From assembly GCF_900162725.1 (NCBI RefSeq), contig NZ_LT799418.1, positions 559,882 through 623,881 on the forward strand: a DNA stretch of 64,000 nt. The letters run 5' to 3'. The notes beneath the pieces were generated by a model. That model saw only the letters and a list, made by a program, of their open reading frames with translations. It did not search any database and was not told the DNA's origin. The position numbers were made by a program, and so were the translations under genes. This stretch comes from Parabacteroides sp. Marseille-P3160. GTDB taxonomy: Bacteria > Bacteroidota > Bacteroidia > Bacteroidales > Tannerellaceae. Of this stretch, positions 1 to 9,223 are shown piece after piece; the first letter of the stretch is position 1, and the number at the start of each line of letters is the position of its first letter.

Positions 1-1806
1 AAGGTTAATTTGAAAAAAGAGGGCGTTATCGTCTGGACTGGATTTGTCACGCCGGAGGTATATTCACAGGAATATAAGGTATATTTCATCTTTCAGATCG
101 AATGTGTTTGCGCCCTATCGACACTTGAATATATCAAATTCGTAAAAGAGGCCGAAGTCGTTACCCTATTCGACCTTATAAAAAAAGCGGTGCTGCTTTC
201 AAAAGGCGATTATTCAGGTATGTATATCCCGGCGACATATTCGGCAACATCCAATATTCTGAAAGAGCTTTCCGTTTCATCCTGGAATTTTATCGATGAG
301 GACGGTGAAAGCATGACCTATAAAGAGATACTTGAAGAGATATGCAAGTTCTTTTGTTGGACAATGACAGAGAAAGACGGGTATATCTATTTTATCGATC
401 CGGACTATATCAAAAAGGGACTTACGGAATACTTCTTTTATGATCCTTCTTTTTCAGAGAGCATCGTCACTCTTTCGACAGAAAAGCAGAATATACAAGT
501 ATTAGGTTCCGCCGGATCTGACCACACATTAGACATCATACCAGGCTTCAACAAAGTAAATGTCGTTTGCTCCGACTATGAAGTAGACGAAGAGAGCTTA
601 TACCCATCGATAGATGAAAATATTAACTTGGAGAATCTACTTGGAGAGATAAAAGAGGAAAATGGAAAATTCTATCAAAAGAAATATGGGCAAAATTCAG
701 ACTTTGAATTATTTCAATATCAAAAAACAGGCTCTACATTTATAAGGGCTAATATAAACTATCAGACTAAGAGGGCCGGATCCTTCTTTGTGAAAGCAAC
801 TGAGTGGGAAAAAGACAACCGGCCAAATTCTCTTAACTGGGAAACATGGGTCCAGGTGAAATTATACGATGGCACAGATACATCCATACTGCTTGATAGT
901 TTCGCCGATAGTTCTTTTCCCATTCTTAAGACTACCATTCCGGCAAAAACATTACTATTTAACAATGAGCAAGTATTGTTTTTGAGTATGTCTCTTTGCT
1001 TTTCAGACAGGGAAGATGGATTCAGGATACAAAAAAATAAAGGAGACGTGGTAAATGACGATTCAGGAACGGAAAACTTTGATAAATGGTTTTATATCCC
1101 CATTCAGCTCCGTTGCGGTAATTATTATTACAATGGGGCGACATGGAATGCTACTCCGACAACTTACAAGTTATATACAGATATTACCCGTAAAACAAGG
1201 TTTACCTACGATTGGCTGAATACGAAGAACGATAATGATTTTATTCTCGATTTGGGCGATGAGTCTGGGCACATAATATATTTCAATAATCAAGCTATAA
1301 TGGGAGATTTAGAGTTGACGTTATATTGCCCTAAAAATCTGCAATCAGTATACGAGCACAGGTATATTTTAATTAAAGACATAAGTCTAAGAAGCGTAAA
1401 GATATCGACAGAAAAAAACAAAAAAACAAAAAACGATACTTTGTATACGAATATCGTAAATGAAGAGTATATAAACGACCTTGACGACATTGAATTAAAA
1501 CTAACATCATCGAATGGTTCCGGACTGTCATATTCGAAAGTAATAAAAGGTATGACAAATTCGGTGGATAAGTTATATAACCGGATCACTGATTCGGAAT
1601 TGAAGCCGGAGGAGTTAATAATCGTTCGGGTAGTTAATCAGTACTACAATTCAAAAGTAAAGCTGACAACTACAAGAAAGCAGGGGATCATTCCATACCA
1701 GCTTGTAACGGATCAGTTTCAACCCGGTAAAGAGTTCCTGATGATCGGCGAAGAAATAGATTATATGTATGAAAGTTCAAAAGTTAGTTTAATAGAGTTG
1801 GTATAA
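1..1806 (+). CDS. Phage tail-associated protein, 5'-truncated
   Basis: The frame is open from base 1 through the stop at 1804-1806. No ATG fits the N-terminus (the only internal candidate near the start is a TTG at 10), so the gene almost certainly begins before the window. About 600 residues are visible. The N-terminal part (VWTGFVTPEVYSQEY) resembles the region that follows the tape-measure gene in Bacteroides prophages, where tail-tip proteins lie. The rest is rich in aromatic and polar residues with no signal peptide or membrane segment. The stop overlaps the start of the next gene by one base (taATG), so the two are probably translated together. The role as a distal-tail or baseplate component is inferred from position before the fibre genes; no domain is recognised with certainty. 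Confidence 0.6.
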   Translation, partial: KVNLKKEGVIVWTGFVTPEVYSQEYKVYFIFQIECVCALSTLEYIKFVKEAEVVTLFDLIKKAVLLSKGDYSGMYIPATYSATSNILKELSVSSWNFIDEDGESMTYKEILEEICKFFCWTMTEKDGYIYFIDPDYIKKGLTEYFFYDPSFSESIVTLSTEKQNIQVLGSAGSDHTLDIIPGFNKVNVVCSDYEVDEESLYPSIDENINLENLLGEIKEENGKFYQKKYGQNSDFELFQYQKTGSTFIRANINYQTKRAGSFFVKATEWEKDNRPNSLNWETWVQVKLYDGTDTSILLDSFADSSFPILKTTIPAKTLLFNNEQVLFLSMSLCFSDREDGFRIQKNKGDVVNDDSGTENFDKWFYIPIQLRCGNYYYNGATWNATPTTYKLYTDITRKTRFTYDWLNTKNDNDFILDLGDESGHIIYFNNQAIMGDLELTLYCPKNLQSVYEHRYILIKDISLRSVKISTEKNKKTKNDTLYTNIVNEEYINDLDDIELKLTSSNGSGLSYSKVIKGMTNSVDKLYNRITDSELKPEELIIVRVVNQYYNSKVKLTTTRKQGIIPYQLVTDQFQPGKEFLMIGEEIDYMYESSKVSLIELV

Positions 1807-4800
1807 TGGACATTCTAAAGAAGAAAATATCACCCACGCCCCGCTCACGCTATCGGAAAGAAAGCGGTACGACAATCGTAACCGGAACAGGATCGATTTC
1901 ATCCACCGGAACAGGATCAGGCGGAGGATCTATCGATGCGTCTCTTTCGATCAATCAGGGAGAGGGTATTTTAATTGAAAAGAATGTAACTCCATCAAAG
2001 TCTACTTATATAATTTCACACGGAAATACTTCTGATATAGAAAATGTTGCCCCCGCCGGCACGAAAGTAATTAATAGTTTAGCGTTTGATCAGTTCGGAC
2101 ACGTGACAGATATCGGAAGTATCGATATGGGTGAAGCCTTTGACGAACGATACCTGCGTAAGGATATCGATGATGAAGCATTTGGCATCATATCTTTCGA
2201 CAAATCAATTAAAAGTACTGGGTTTGAGATTGGCGTAAATGGATGGCAGATCAACGAACAGGGACGCGGTTGGATGAAAGATTTACACGTCCGGGACTCT
2301 ATTTATTCGGACGAAGGGGCAAATAGTTTTGCGCATGAAAACGGTTTTAAAATCTGGGCCGATGGCGGCGCCTGGATGAAGGATCTCTTCGTGAAGAAAG
2401 ATGTAATGGTTCAGGGTGATCTCTCTTCGCCGTTTTTTGTCAGCGGATTCCCGGCCGGAATCGGTTGGGCGCTAACCTGGCGTGATGTGGTCAATGCAGC
2501 CGGAGTAGCAGCTAAGAAGGCTCATCTTGAAATTGATGACCTGACCGTACGTGGAATTCTACGTGTGTATGAAATGATCATATCGCAGTTGCTTGGTGAA
2601 AACGGTACGCACCTGACTACCGATATGATGAAAATCAAATCGGTAGACAAGGAAAATAAGATCATCTATCTTGATACTGAAGAGGGGACGTTGTATAATC
2701 CGTTTTGGACGGATGACATCCTGATGGTACAACGGTTTAACGGCATGCCGACTACTGAAAACGGGTACTACGTTACACGGCAGTATGAACTGGCGGTAGA
2801 AGAAACCCATATAGGCGATACGGATAGCGAGGGAAACCGCGTTGATTGGATCAAATACAAGAATTTTTCCGGTAACGAAGATGGCATAATAGAGCGCGAT
2901 ACGCTTGTGCGGGTAGATAACCTTACAAATCCCGACCGGAAAGGCGTCATCAAACAAACCTCAGTAGAAATAGGCAGTCCTTTCATGGATATTATATACG
3001 GGATGAAAACGGATCCGGAGAATGCAACCCGGACACGTGTCGGAAAGCTGGAGGGATTGATTACGTCTTACTGGGGGAGATTGCAAGATTACGGTATCAT
3101 GTCCGACAATGTTTACCTGAAAGGGAAGTTCATGCTGCAGACGGGTGAAGACGTTGCCACACGCTTCGAGATTGTCGAAGGAAAATTGAATAGTGAGATA
3201 TCCGCTCTTCGGGCTGAGATTTCTGATACAGACAATTGTTTGACAAATGCTTCTTTCGCTTCCGATTTGGATAAATGGGACACATCGAACGATGTTTCTT
3301 TTTTTACTGTAAACAATAAGTTCCTTTATTTCAATAATAATTTTTATTCCGATAAAAACCGGTTGGGAGTTATCGTAGCTGACGGCAGCCGGAGAGCGCT
3401 AAGGCTTAAGAGTAATTCAATTAAGCAACTTAATGCCAACTTGAAGAATAAGCCGGCGGGAAAGATAGAGTTGGAAGATGGAAGCCTGGTATGGCCATCG
3501 TTTTATATCTCATTCCGGTATAAAGTATTGAAATCAGGAACGCTAACGGTCGGTTTCTCCGGACAGGGTTTGTATCATACGGAGGAACTCGTGGAAAATA
3601 CGACGTATGAGACCAAGGAATATTCCGGACGTTGGGATGGGACGGGAGACTTCTTCCTTTCTTTTACCGGTGACATACGAATTTATTCACTCGCAATGGC
3701 TTCCAATCCGCTGGAAGACTTCAAAGCGGAGTTCCTAACCCGGATATCTCAAACTGAAAGGGAAATATTACTTCATGCAGAGATGATACAGGAAGTCGGA
3801 AATCGGATGACAACAACGGAAGGAAATATCTCCGTGATGGCGGGTGATATAAATATCTGGGCAAGCCGGGTTACGGAGGTCGAGGGAAGGGTTACGGATA
3901 CGGAATATTCGATTATTAACGTCATACCCGGACAGATCAGCGCAGTTAACACGCGTGTCGATAATGTCAATCAGACGATTGAGAATGCGGGATGGATCTC
4001 GGAAACAGATGCCGTTTACATATTCGCACAAAAAGGAGAGATAACGGGGGACAAAATCGTAGGTTATATTAATGTTCAGCCTGCTTCGATTAAGATCGCA
4101 GCAAAGAATATAAACCTGACCGGAGCGGTGACATTCAGCGCATTCGATGCAAGTTTACAAAGCACGGTTAATGGTAAGGCAAACAGCTCTTCACTCGGTT
4201 ACCTCGCATATTACGACAAAGTCTATTCCGACATGCTTGGCAATGATGTTGTCAGTGAAATAAATAATAAAGCGAACAATTCTGCAGTGACAAGCATTAA
4301 TACGGCTCTCAATACTTTGCAGCAGAACTTAGGCGATATGGCTTATAGAGATTATGTTGGAAAGGCTATGCTCGATTCGACAATTATAATCGGAGGGTTC
4401 ATAGCTACTACCCTCATTAATGCAGATGCAATCGTTACAGGGGCTTTGGTCGCTAATCGGATACAAACTACAGATATAACCACCGGCCGGTTAACGGTTA
4501 CACAAGGTGCAAAAATCGGGGCTTTCGAAATTAACTCTTACAACGGCCTGACATGGAAAGGTTACGACTATTTCGGCGGTACCGCCTTTTCCTTGGCACT
4601 CGGAACAAATCTATTAAATATGAGTACTTCGGGTGTTTCGGCTATAATCGGCGCGGCAAGCAGTACGGCTGAACGCTCAATGTGCGTTGCCGGAGTTGTC
4701 AGCGCTTTCGGAGTAGGAATCTATGGTTCTTCGGACGGATACGGCTCCAATGTACCGGGACAATTTACCGCTTGGGCCGGATTTTTCAGTGGGAATATTC

Positions 4801-5012
4801 GAACTACCGGAACGGCACAGATCGGAATAGTAGCCGCCCAACAGTATCGGGTCGTGACATCCTTTAATGCTGAAACGGGAGCCTATAGTTATTATGCAGG
4901 CATTGATGTTGATCCAGGGGACTACGATCTCGACGACATCCGGTTTAGGATACGGAAAGGAATTATTATTGGTGTAACGAACGATAGTGGAGGGGTCTTA
5001 AGAGGAGTTTAA
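1806..5012 (+). CDS. Large phage tail fibre / central tail protein
   Basis: This 1068-residue protein has the look of a phage central fibre. It opens with a basic segment followed by a Gly/Ser/Thr-rich linker (about residues 22-48). It then has repeated phrases such as GWMKDLHVRD and AWMKDLFVKKD (about 155-200), and a middle section with heptad-like stretches around residues 640-720 that suggest a trimeric coiled coil. The C-terminal 250 residues are Gly/Ala/Ser/Thr-rich with short beta-repeat character (TGALVANRIQTTDITTGRLT), as in trimeric fibre shafts. There is no signal peptide. It overlaps the upstream gene by one base and precedes a run of small tail genes. No catalytic motif was seen. 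Function as a structural fibre linking the tail tip to receptor-binding proteins is inferred from composition and context. Confidence 0.6.
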   Translation: MDILKKKISPTPRSRYRKESGTTIVTGTGSISSTGTGSGGGSIDASLSINQGEGILIEKNVTPSKSTYIISHGNTSDIENVAPAGTKVINSLAFDQFGHVTDIGSIDMGEAFDERYLRKDIDDEAFGIISFDKSIKSTGFEIGVNGWQINEQGRGWMKDLHVRDSIYSDEGANSFAHENGFKIWADGGAWMKDLFVKKDVMVQGDLSSPFFVSGFPAGIGWALTWRDVVNAAGVAAKKAHLEIDDLTVRGILRVYEMIISQLLGENGTHLTTDMMKIKSVDKENKIIYLDTEEGTLYNPFWTDDILMVQRFNGMPTTENGYYVTRQYELAVEETHIGDTDSEGNRVDWIKYKNFSGNEDGIIERDTLVRVDNLTNPDRKGVIKQTSVEIGSPFMDIIYGMKTDPENATRTRVGKLEGLITSYWGRLQDYGIMSDNVYLKGKFMLQTGEDVATRFEIVEGKLNSEISALRAEISDTDNCLTNASFASDLDKWDTSNDVSFFTVNNKFLYFNNNFYSDKNRLGVIVADGSRRALRLKSNSIKQLNANLKNKPAGKIELEDGSLVWPSFYISFRYKVLKSGTLTVGFSGQGLYHTEELVENTTYETKEYSGRWDGTGDFFLSFTGDIRIYSLAMASNPLEDFKAEFLTRISQTEREILLHAEMIQEVGNRMTTTEGNISVMAGDINIWASRVTEVEGRVTDTEYSIINVIPGQISAVNTRVDNVNQTIENAGWISETDAVYIFAQKGEITGDKIVGYINVQPASIKIAAKNINLTGAVTFSAFDASLQSTVNGKANSSSLGYLAYYDKVYSDMLGNDVVSEINNKANNSAVTSINTALNTLQQNLGDMAYRDYVGKAMLDSTIIIGGFIATTLINADAIVTGALVANRIQTTDITTGRLTVTQGAKIGAFEINSYNGLTWKGYDYFGGTAFSLALGTNLLNMSTSGVSAIIGAASSTAERSMCVAGVVSAFGVGIYGSSDGYGSNVPGQFTAWAGFFSGNIRTTGTAQIGIVAAQQYRVVTSFNAETGAYSYYAGIDVDPGDYDLDDIRFRIRKGIIIGVTNDSGGVLRGV

Positions 5013-5030
5013 TTTTTAAAACAGAATAAT

Positions 5031-5330
5031 ATGAAAGTGAATTTTTCAAAAGTGGCAGTACAAATGACCGTCGAAGGGGAACCTCAGGTGGTCGACCTGC
5101 AAAAGGAAGCGGGGAATATAATCTATTCCCGCTCGGGAGATGTGGCAACGAGTGATTTTGGAAAGAAGATTTATTACAAAGGATCGGTCGAAGTACCCAA
5201 GGAACTGCTTTCCTCCTTGAGGGAACTGATACAACAGAGTAGCTGGATTTATCCGGTGAAAAAAGCATTGCTTGATTTGCTAACAGAAAACAAAAAAGAA
5301 AATGGAACTGACGAAACTAACGCAGACTGA
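5031..5330 (+). CDS. Small phage protein of unknown function (99 aa)
   Basis: A 99-residue soluble protein starting 18 bases after the large fibre gene and overlapping the next gene by 29 bases. It contains a mixed alpha/beta sequence (VAVQMTVEGEPQVVDLQKEAG near residues 6-26) and a lysine/glutamate-rich C-terminus. The tight packing in the same operon supports it as a genuine phage gene. No family is recognised. It could be a minor tail component or a fibre-assembly helper. Confidence 0.55.
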   Translation: MKVNFSKVAVQMTVEGEPQVVDLQKEAGNIIYSRSGDVATSDFGKKIYYKGSVEVPKELLSSLRELIQQSSWIYPVKKALLDLLTENKKENGTDETNAD

Positions 5331-5583
5331 TTCATATCAGGCTCTCATTAATGAGGCGATAATGGTTACCCTCAATATCCGCAAGGATATGAAAAATGCA
5401 CAAAAGTCCATTACCGGTAATATCACGAAAGCCAATGCCCGGACTCCAATCGGCTTTATTGGTACTACATCAGAGTTCAATCACAGCATTAGCATCTCGG
5501 TCGGATCGGAATTGACGGCCGAAGAGCGAGGGCTTATTTTCAGCAAGGGTTTTGAAATTCTGGAAACAGTTTTAAGCGAATAA
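5302..5583 (+). CDS. Small phage protein of unknown function (93 aa)
   Basis: A 93-residue protein whose start lies inside the end of the preceding gene (29-base overlap) and whose stop is one base before the next start. It is mostly helical in appearance at the N-terminus (ALINEAIMVTLNIRKDMKNA), with a strand-rich centre and a helical end. There is no signal peptide or membrane segment. The overlap on both sides is typical of a phage operon. Function is unknown; it is probably a tail or assembly component given that only tail genes surround it. Confidence 0.5.
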   Translation: MELTKLTQTDSYQALINEAIMVTLNIRKDMKNAQKSITGNITKANARTPIGFIGTTSEFNHSISISVGSELTAEERGLIFSKGFEILETVLSE

Positions 5584-5584
5584 G

Positions 5585-6247
5585 ATGATACAGGAAGAGT
5601 TACAACAATTAGCCGCCGAGGTGGCAACCATTCTTGCAGCGAACAGCCAGGGAGTCGGCGAGGTTGAAGAAGCAACCTCGCTGGCCAACCTTGTGTCTCT
5701 TCCTGCAATCAGAAAGGTCGGAACGATAGAATCGGTAGTTGTGGCGCCCTTGCTGCTGCTGAAGGGCGCAGATGGAAAACAGATTCAACTTCAGTCAACC
5801 GATACCTATTGGCAATGGAGGTTAGAAGGCGAAGCATGGCAAGATCTTATTTCTATTGAAGAATTAAAGGGCCTTTCGGCATATGAGTTATGGTTGCAAG
5901 AAGAAGGCAACGAAGATAAGACTTACGAAGACTGGCTATCCTATCTCCGTCAACCTTCAGCAGACGCAAAAGCAGAATGGAACGACACTTATAAGCCTGA
6001 CATTGATGATAAAGTTGCATTAATGGAAGAGCTAAATGCCCATCCGACGAAAGTAGGTCTGGATAATTACGTGTACGAATGGAGTTTAACTAAACATGCA
6101 TATATAAAGACGGACATCTACGTAAAGGGTGATTTAGGCGTAGATATAGTCGATTCGCTTGAGGAGGCAACGGCCCAGGTAGCTTTTTTGGAAACAGAAG
6201 AGAAGCCGGATAGTATTTTAAACAATTGGATAAATAACTGGTCATGA
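5585..6247 (+). CDS. Tail-fibre-associated protein ending in NWINNW motif
   Basis: A 220-residue protein with an N-terminal helical region, a central segment (GLSAYELWLQEEGNEDKTYEDW, about residues 97-118) that resembles the short SAYE-W-L linker motif common in phage fibre proteins, and a C-terminus ending in NNWINNWS. The same ending, encoded by an identical 19-base stretch, closes the next gene. The ATGA overlap with the next gene couples them. No enzymatic motif was found. A role as a fibre adaptor or chaperone is an inference from context and from the shared terminal tag. Confidence 0.5.
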   Translation: MIQEELQQLAAEVATILAANSQGVGEVEEATSLANLVSLPAIRKVGTIESVVVAPLLLLKGADGKQIQLQSTDTYWQWRLEGEAWQDLISIEELKGLSAYELWLQEEGNEDKTYEDWLSYLRQPSADAKAEWNDTYKPDIDDKVALMEELNAHPTKVGLDNYVYEWSLTKHAYIKTDIYVKGDLGVDIVDSLEEATAQVAFLETEEKPDSILNNWINNWS

Positions 6248-6945
6248 AAAGAATCCGTAAAGGCAATAGCTTTAATATTCTCTATTCTGCCGTAACAAAC
6301 GAGGGGGAGAAGATCGATCTACGCCAGGTAGAAGAATTGACCGTTAAGCTTGCGTATTGGAACGGGACAGTCGATGTGGATTATTCGTTCGTCGAAGAAA
6401 GTATTCAGGTTAACGTATCAGATAGTCTTGCTACAGGCGAACATCGTTTGTTTATAAGCTTTAAGTACGCCGGCTTCGATTTCGAGCGAGATCCAAAAGT
6501 GTTTAATATCGTTTCACACAGCGAAGATGAGCGCAATTCTTCCCAATGCAATGTAGAGATAATCTCTATTCCCGTCACCGACACGCTCGACGTCTCGAAT
6601 CTGCATCTTATAAACCTGTCGGAAGAGGAGATATCTAAATTAAAAGAGCCGGCCACGCAGGCGGCCGAAGACGTAATGCGGCAAATGGGTGAAATATCTG
6701 CCGATTATATAGAATTGAAAGCTGACACAATAAGAGCCATTAATGATGCCGCCACCGCGACTCAAAACGCCAACGCCGCGGCACAGAACGCAAACGATGC
6801 CGCCGTTTTGGCAGAAGGAGCAGCCTCCGACGCAGAAGGCAAGGGAAACTATGCGAAACAGCAAGGAGATAATGCGAAGGAACAGGCAGAGCGAGCCGAA
6901 ACGGCTGCCGATGCAATAACTGGAAATTGGATAAATAACTGGTAA
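6244..6945 (+). CDS. Phage baseplate/fibre protein with coiled-coil tail and NWINNW ending
   Basis: A 233-residue protein. The first 100 residues look like a beta-sandwich (KRIRKGNSFNILYSAVTNEG), resembling the N-terminal domain of siphophage baseplate upper proteins. Residues about 135-225 are a long Ala/Asn/Glu-rich helix with repeats such as ATQNANAAAQNANDAA, a probable trimeric coiled coil. The protein ends in GNWINNW, matching the end of the upstream protein. Its start overlaps the upstream stop (ATGA). The DGR-type target protein follows after 11 bases, so this may be the stalk on which that adhesin is displayed. That link is inferred. Confidence 0.55.
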   Translation: MKRIRKGNSFNILYSAVTNEGEKIDLRQVEELTVKLAYWNGTVDVDYSFVEESIQVNVSDSLATGEHRLFISFKYAGFDFERDPKVFNIVSHSEDERNSSQCNVEIISIPVTDTLDVSNLHLINLSEEEISKLKEPATQAAEDVMRQMGEISADYIELKADTIRAINDAATATQNANAAAQNANDAAVLAEGAASDAEGKGNYAKQQGDNAKEQAERAETAADAITGNWINNW

Positions 6946-6956
6946 ACAAAAGAGAT

Positions 6957-8474
6957 ATGGAAAAAGATAGAATGTTTTTCTACAACGAGACTAATCCTCC
7001 CACGTCAGTAAGCCCGAACGGAACATACTACATAAAGAGGAAATACACGACGGAAATTTGGGTTAAGTTTAACAATCACATCGAGCTGATGTCTATTATC
7101 GATATAGCGAATATGGATAACTACTGGTATGGTATACGAAAGACAAAGGCGAATGATTCAAAACTTCCTACACGTGTGGGTTCCTTGCAAATGCATAAGG
7201 ATCTTCCTGTGCAAAACGGTATATACCGTTACCTTGCCACTCCTAATGGAGATGTTAAGCTTGGAAATGAGGATTCAACGGTAGATGAAAACGGAAATAC
7301 AGTTGCGATAGATGGTAGCAACGGGAATCTTTTGCTTCGTGTGCCGGACTTTTATCTTAAAGTGGTTGATACGGACGAATATACGGAATGGCGCATTTCC
7401 CCTTATGCTCTACCTGGTTTTGAACTTATTTCCGTGTTCGACATTGCTCCTACATTCTCTACTTACGATAATGTTAACAATAGGGCTGCGACTGTTTGTA
7501 GTCTTATATGGGATGAAAATGAAATCGCAAGGGATGCGAACGGATTCCCTATTGTGACGGCTAATGCCGCCCGTTTCCGGGGCGCAAACAACGCCTCCGA
7601 CAGCGATGGAACGGCTAAATCAGGACTCGGAATGGCTCGAACAGCTATCGCATCGGCCGACATAATTAATAAATGTAAGGCAGTGGGTGCAGACTACAAT
7701 AACAGCTCCGGATTAGCATATAATGCACTTGCGCTCCTCTACTATATCGAGTATTGCAATTTCGATATTCAGGAAACCTATAATCCTATTTTGGATTCTA
7801 ACGGATACCATCAGGGAGGACTTGGTAATGGCACCGCAGTAAATGGTACAGAATGGCTTAATTTTAATGCCTATTATCCTTTTATTCCCTCTTTAGTTAC
7901 GGCTAAAATAGGAAATAAGACAGGCCTTGTAAGTTACACTATAAAAAACTGGAAAAATACGGGTACGGGAGAAGCTCCGATATATGAAGACAAAGTAGTC
8001 AATGTGGCATCTTATCGTGGTTTTGAACTACCGTCTGAATATATCCTTTTAATATCATCCGATTATGCCGTATGGCATCAAACAGCCGACCAGGGAGGAA
8101 AATCCCTTTGCTATTTCTGTAAAGATATTAGTAAAATAGTTGTTCCGTCAGATAATCAGGCCACTGTTCCGGATGGATATGAACTTATCGCCGAGTTACC
8201 CCGTGTGGATGGATATATAAAAACTGTTTCCCCAAATATACACATGATGCCTACTTCCGTTGGTGGGGCCGCGAATAAGACTTACTGCGACTATTACTAT
8301 TGTCCTACGGATGATGCATCACCTTCCTATGGCTGGTTCTCTACCCGTTTTGTTGGCAATGCGTCTTATGGGGCGTATGCCGGTTGGCGTTGTGCGTTTA
8401 CGCATTATCGGTTTGCGTTTGCGTATGCGTTTCACGGGTTCCGCTTGTGCCGGGAAAAGCGAATAAGTGCTTAG
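6957..8474 (+). CDS. Phage tail adhesin with DGR-type variable C-terminus
   Basis: A 505-residue protein without a signal peptide. The body contains tail-adhesin-like sequence. The last 60 residues resemble the C-type-lectin-like fold of diversity-generating retroelement targets: YGWFSTRFVGNAS, then alternating fixed and variable residues (AGWRCAFTHYRFAFAYAF), then the conserved ending GFRLC. At the DNA level the variable residues are almost all NNY codons (tat, tgt, ttt, cat, cac) separated by A-poor codons (gcg, ggt, cgt, cgg). This is expected if template AAT/AAC codons were mutated at adenines. A role in receptor binding is known for such targets (for example Mtd of phage BPP-1). No reverse transcriptase or template repeat lies in this window. 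Position between baseplate and lysis genes fits a receptor-binding protein. Confidence 0.8.
   Translation: MEKDRMFFYNETNPPTSVSPNGTYYIKRKYTTEIWVKFNNHIELMSIIDIANMDNYWYGIRKTKANDSKLPTRVGSLQMHKDLPVQNGIYRYLATPNGDVKLGNEDSTVDENGNTVAIDGSNGNLLLRVPDFYLKVVDTDEYTEWRISPYALPGFELISVFDIAPTFSTYDNVNNRAATVCSLIWDENEIARDANGFPIVTANAARFRGANNASDSDGTAKSGLGMARTAIASADIINKCKAVGADYNNSSGLAYNALALLYYIEYCNFDIQETYNPILDSNGYHQGGLGNGTAVNGTEWLNFNAYYPFIPSLVTAKIGNKTGLVSYTIKNWKNTGTGEAPIYEDKVVNVASYRGFELPSEYILLISSDYAVWHQTADQGGKSLCYFCKDISKIVVPSDNQATVPDGYELIAELPRVDGYIKTVSPNIHMMPTSVGGAANKTYCDYYYCPTDDASPSYGWFSTRFVGNASYGAYAGWRCAFTHYRFAFAYAFHGFRLCREKRISA
8350..8450 (+). repeat. Putative DGR variable region (VR)
   Basis: Candidate hypervariable codons start at 8367, 8376, 8391, 8397, 8403, 8406, 8412, 8418, 8424, 8430 and 8433. 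All end in T or C and could derive from AAY by adenine substitution. They alternate with gcg, ggt, cgt, acg and cgg, most of which contain no adenine and so would stay constant. The fixed 3' end (ggg ttc cgc ttg tgc, 8436-8450) would be the mutagenic-homology end. A very short GC-rich dyad (8480-8489, cagc-gg-gctg) lies just after the stop; a hairpin at this place is known in some DGRs, but this one is too short to be convincing. Boundaries are approximate because the template repeat is not in the window. Confidence 0.7.
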
Positions 8475-8530
8475 GCGGCCAGCGGGCTGCACGGAAGAAC
8501 ATCGGAAAAACATTTTAAAAATGGCGATAA

Positions 8531-8893
8531 ATGGAAAGATTGACTAAAAAGCTTTTTTCAACATTCAGGCCGAACATATTCGACTGGATAAACGATTATC
8601 AGGTGTTGTATAATCACAATATCGAGGAAGGTGTGCAGGAAGAAACAGAAGGTTTTTTTTATGATTCACTACTGGTTGACTATCCTGTTAACTCTAATAC
8701 TATATTCAAAACGCTGATAGAGGAACTATATCCTGTATCGGTTGAGAATAAGCTACGTAATGACTATGAGGCTTCTGTGCTTGGTATAGTTACCGAGGAG
8801 AGGAAACAACCCTATTTGAATTTCCTGGCATTAAGAAAAAACACTCATGAAATGGTAGAACAAGACTGCATAGATAACGGCATAGCATTATGA
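8531..8893 (+). CDS. Phage protein of unknown function (120 aa)
   Basis: A 120-residue acidic, helix-rich protein located directly after the adhesin gene. It starts MERLTKKLFSTFRPNIFDW and overlaps the next gene by 4 bases (ATGA). It was compared by eye with the Avd accessory protein of DGRs because of its size and position. It lacks the basic four-helix-bundle character of Avd (it is rich in Glu/Asp), so that assignment is not supported. It may be a fibre-assembly chaperone for the adhesin; such chaperones are often encoded just downstream of their fibre. Function is unknown. Confidence 0.5.
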   Translation: MERLTKKLFSTFRPNIFDWINDYQVLYNHNIEEGVQEETEGFFYDSLLVDYPVNSNTIFKTLIEELYPVSVENKLRNDYEASVLGIVTEERKQPYLNFLALRKNTHEMVEQDCIDNGIAL

Positions 8894-9223
8894 AAAGGTT
8901 TGCTGACTTTGGAATACAGATGAAGATGGGGAGCAAGAAGAGCTTTGATTGCCCGGAGGTATCAATTTATTCTGTCCTTAACACAGAGATAGAAGTTGTA
9001 GACTTCGAAAAGGTGAATACATCTTTTGGGGAAGGACGGCATCTTGTGCTGTTTAGGCAAAAATGGACAACTTCAAAAGTTTTTTACATAATCGGCGCCT
9101 ATCTCGAATGCGTTGGATGCTATCCCCGAAGATGGTTTCCCGTTTCTTGCAACGGTTAAACAGAGAGTATTCGGAAAATCAAAAACATTTTATTTGAATG
9201 AAATACTTTATACCATACTCTAA
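8890..9223 (+). pseudogene. Small phage gene with apparent +1-base frameshift
   Basis: Read from the ATG at 8890, this gives 89 residues ending at 9159. The last 18 residues (from CVGCYPRRW) look unlike a protein. In the frame one base on, the same DNA reads ALDAIPEDGFPFLATVKQRV and continues to a stop at 9221-9223. Removing a single base near 9109 would join FYIIGAYLE to ALDAIPEDGFP, giving about 110 residues. This suggests a one-base insertion: a real mutation, a sequencing error, or less likely programmed frameshifting. The restored gene would overlap the next start (9198) by 26 bases. The family is unrecognised. It sits next to the DGR target and the 120-residue protein, so a fibre-related role is possible. 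Confidence 0.5.

Noticed and set aside
8531..8893. Avd accessory protein of a DGR
   Set aside because: The size and position fit, but the protein is acidic and lacks the basic four-helix-bundle character of Avd.
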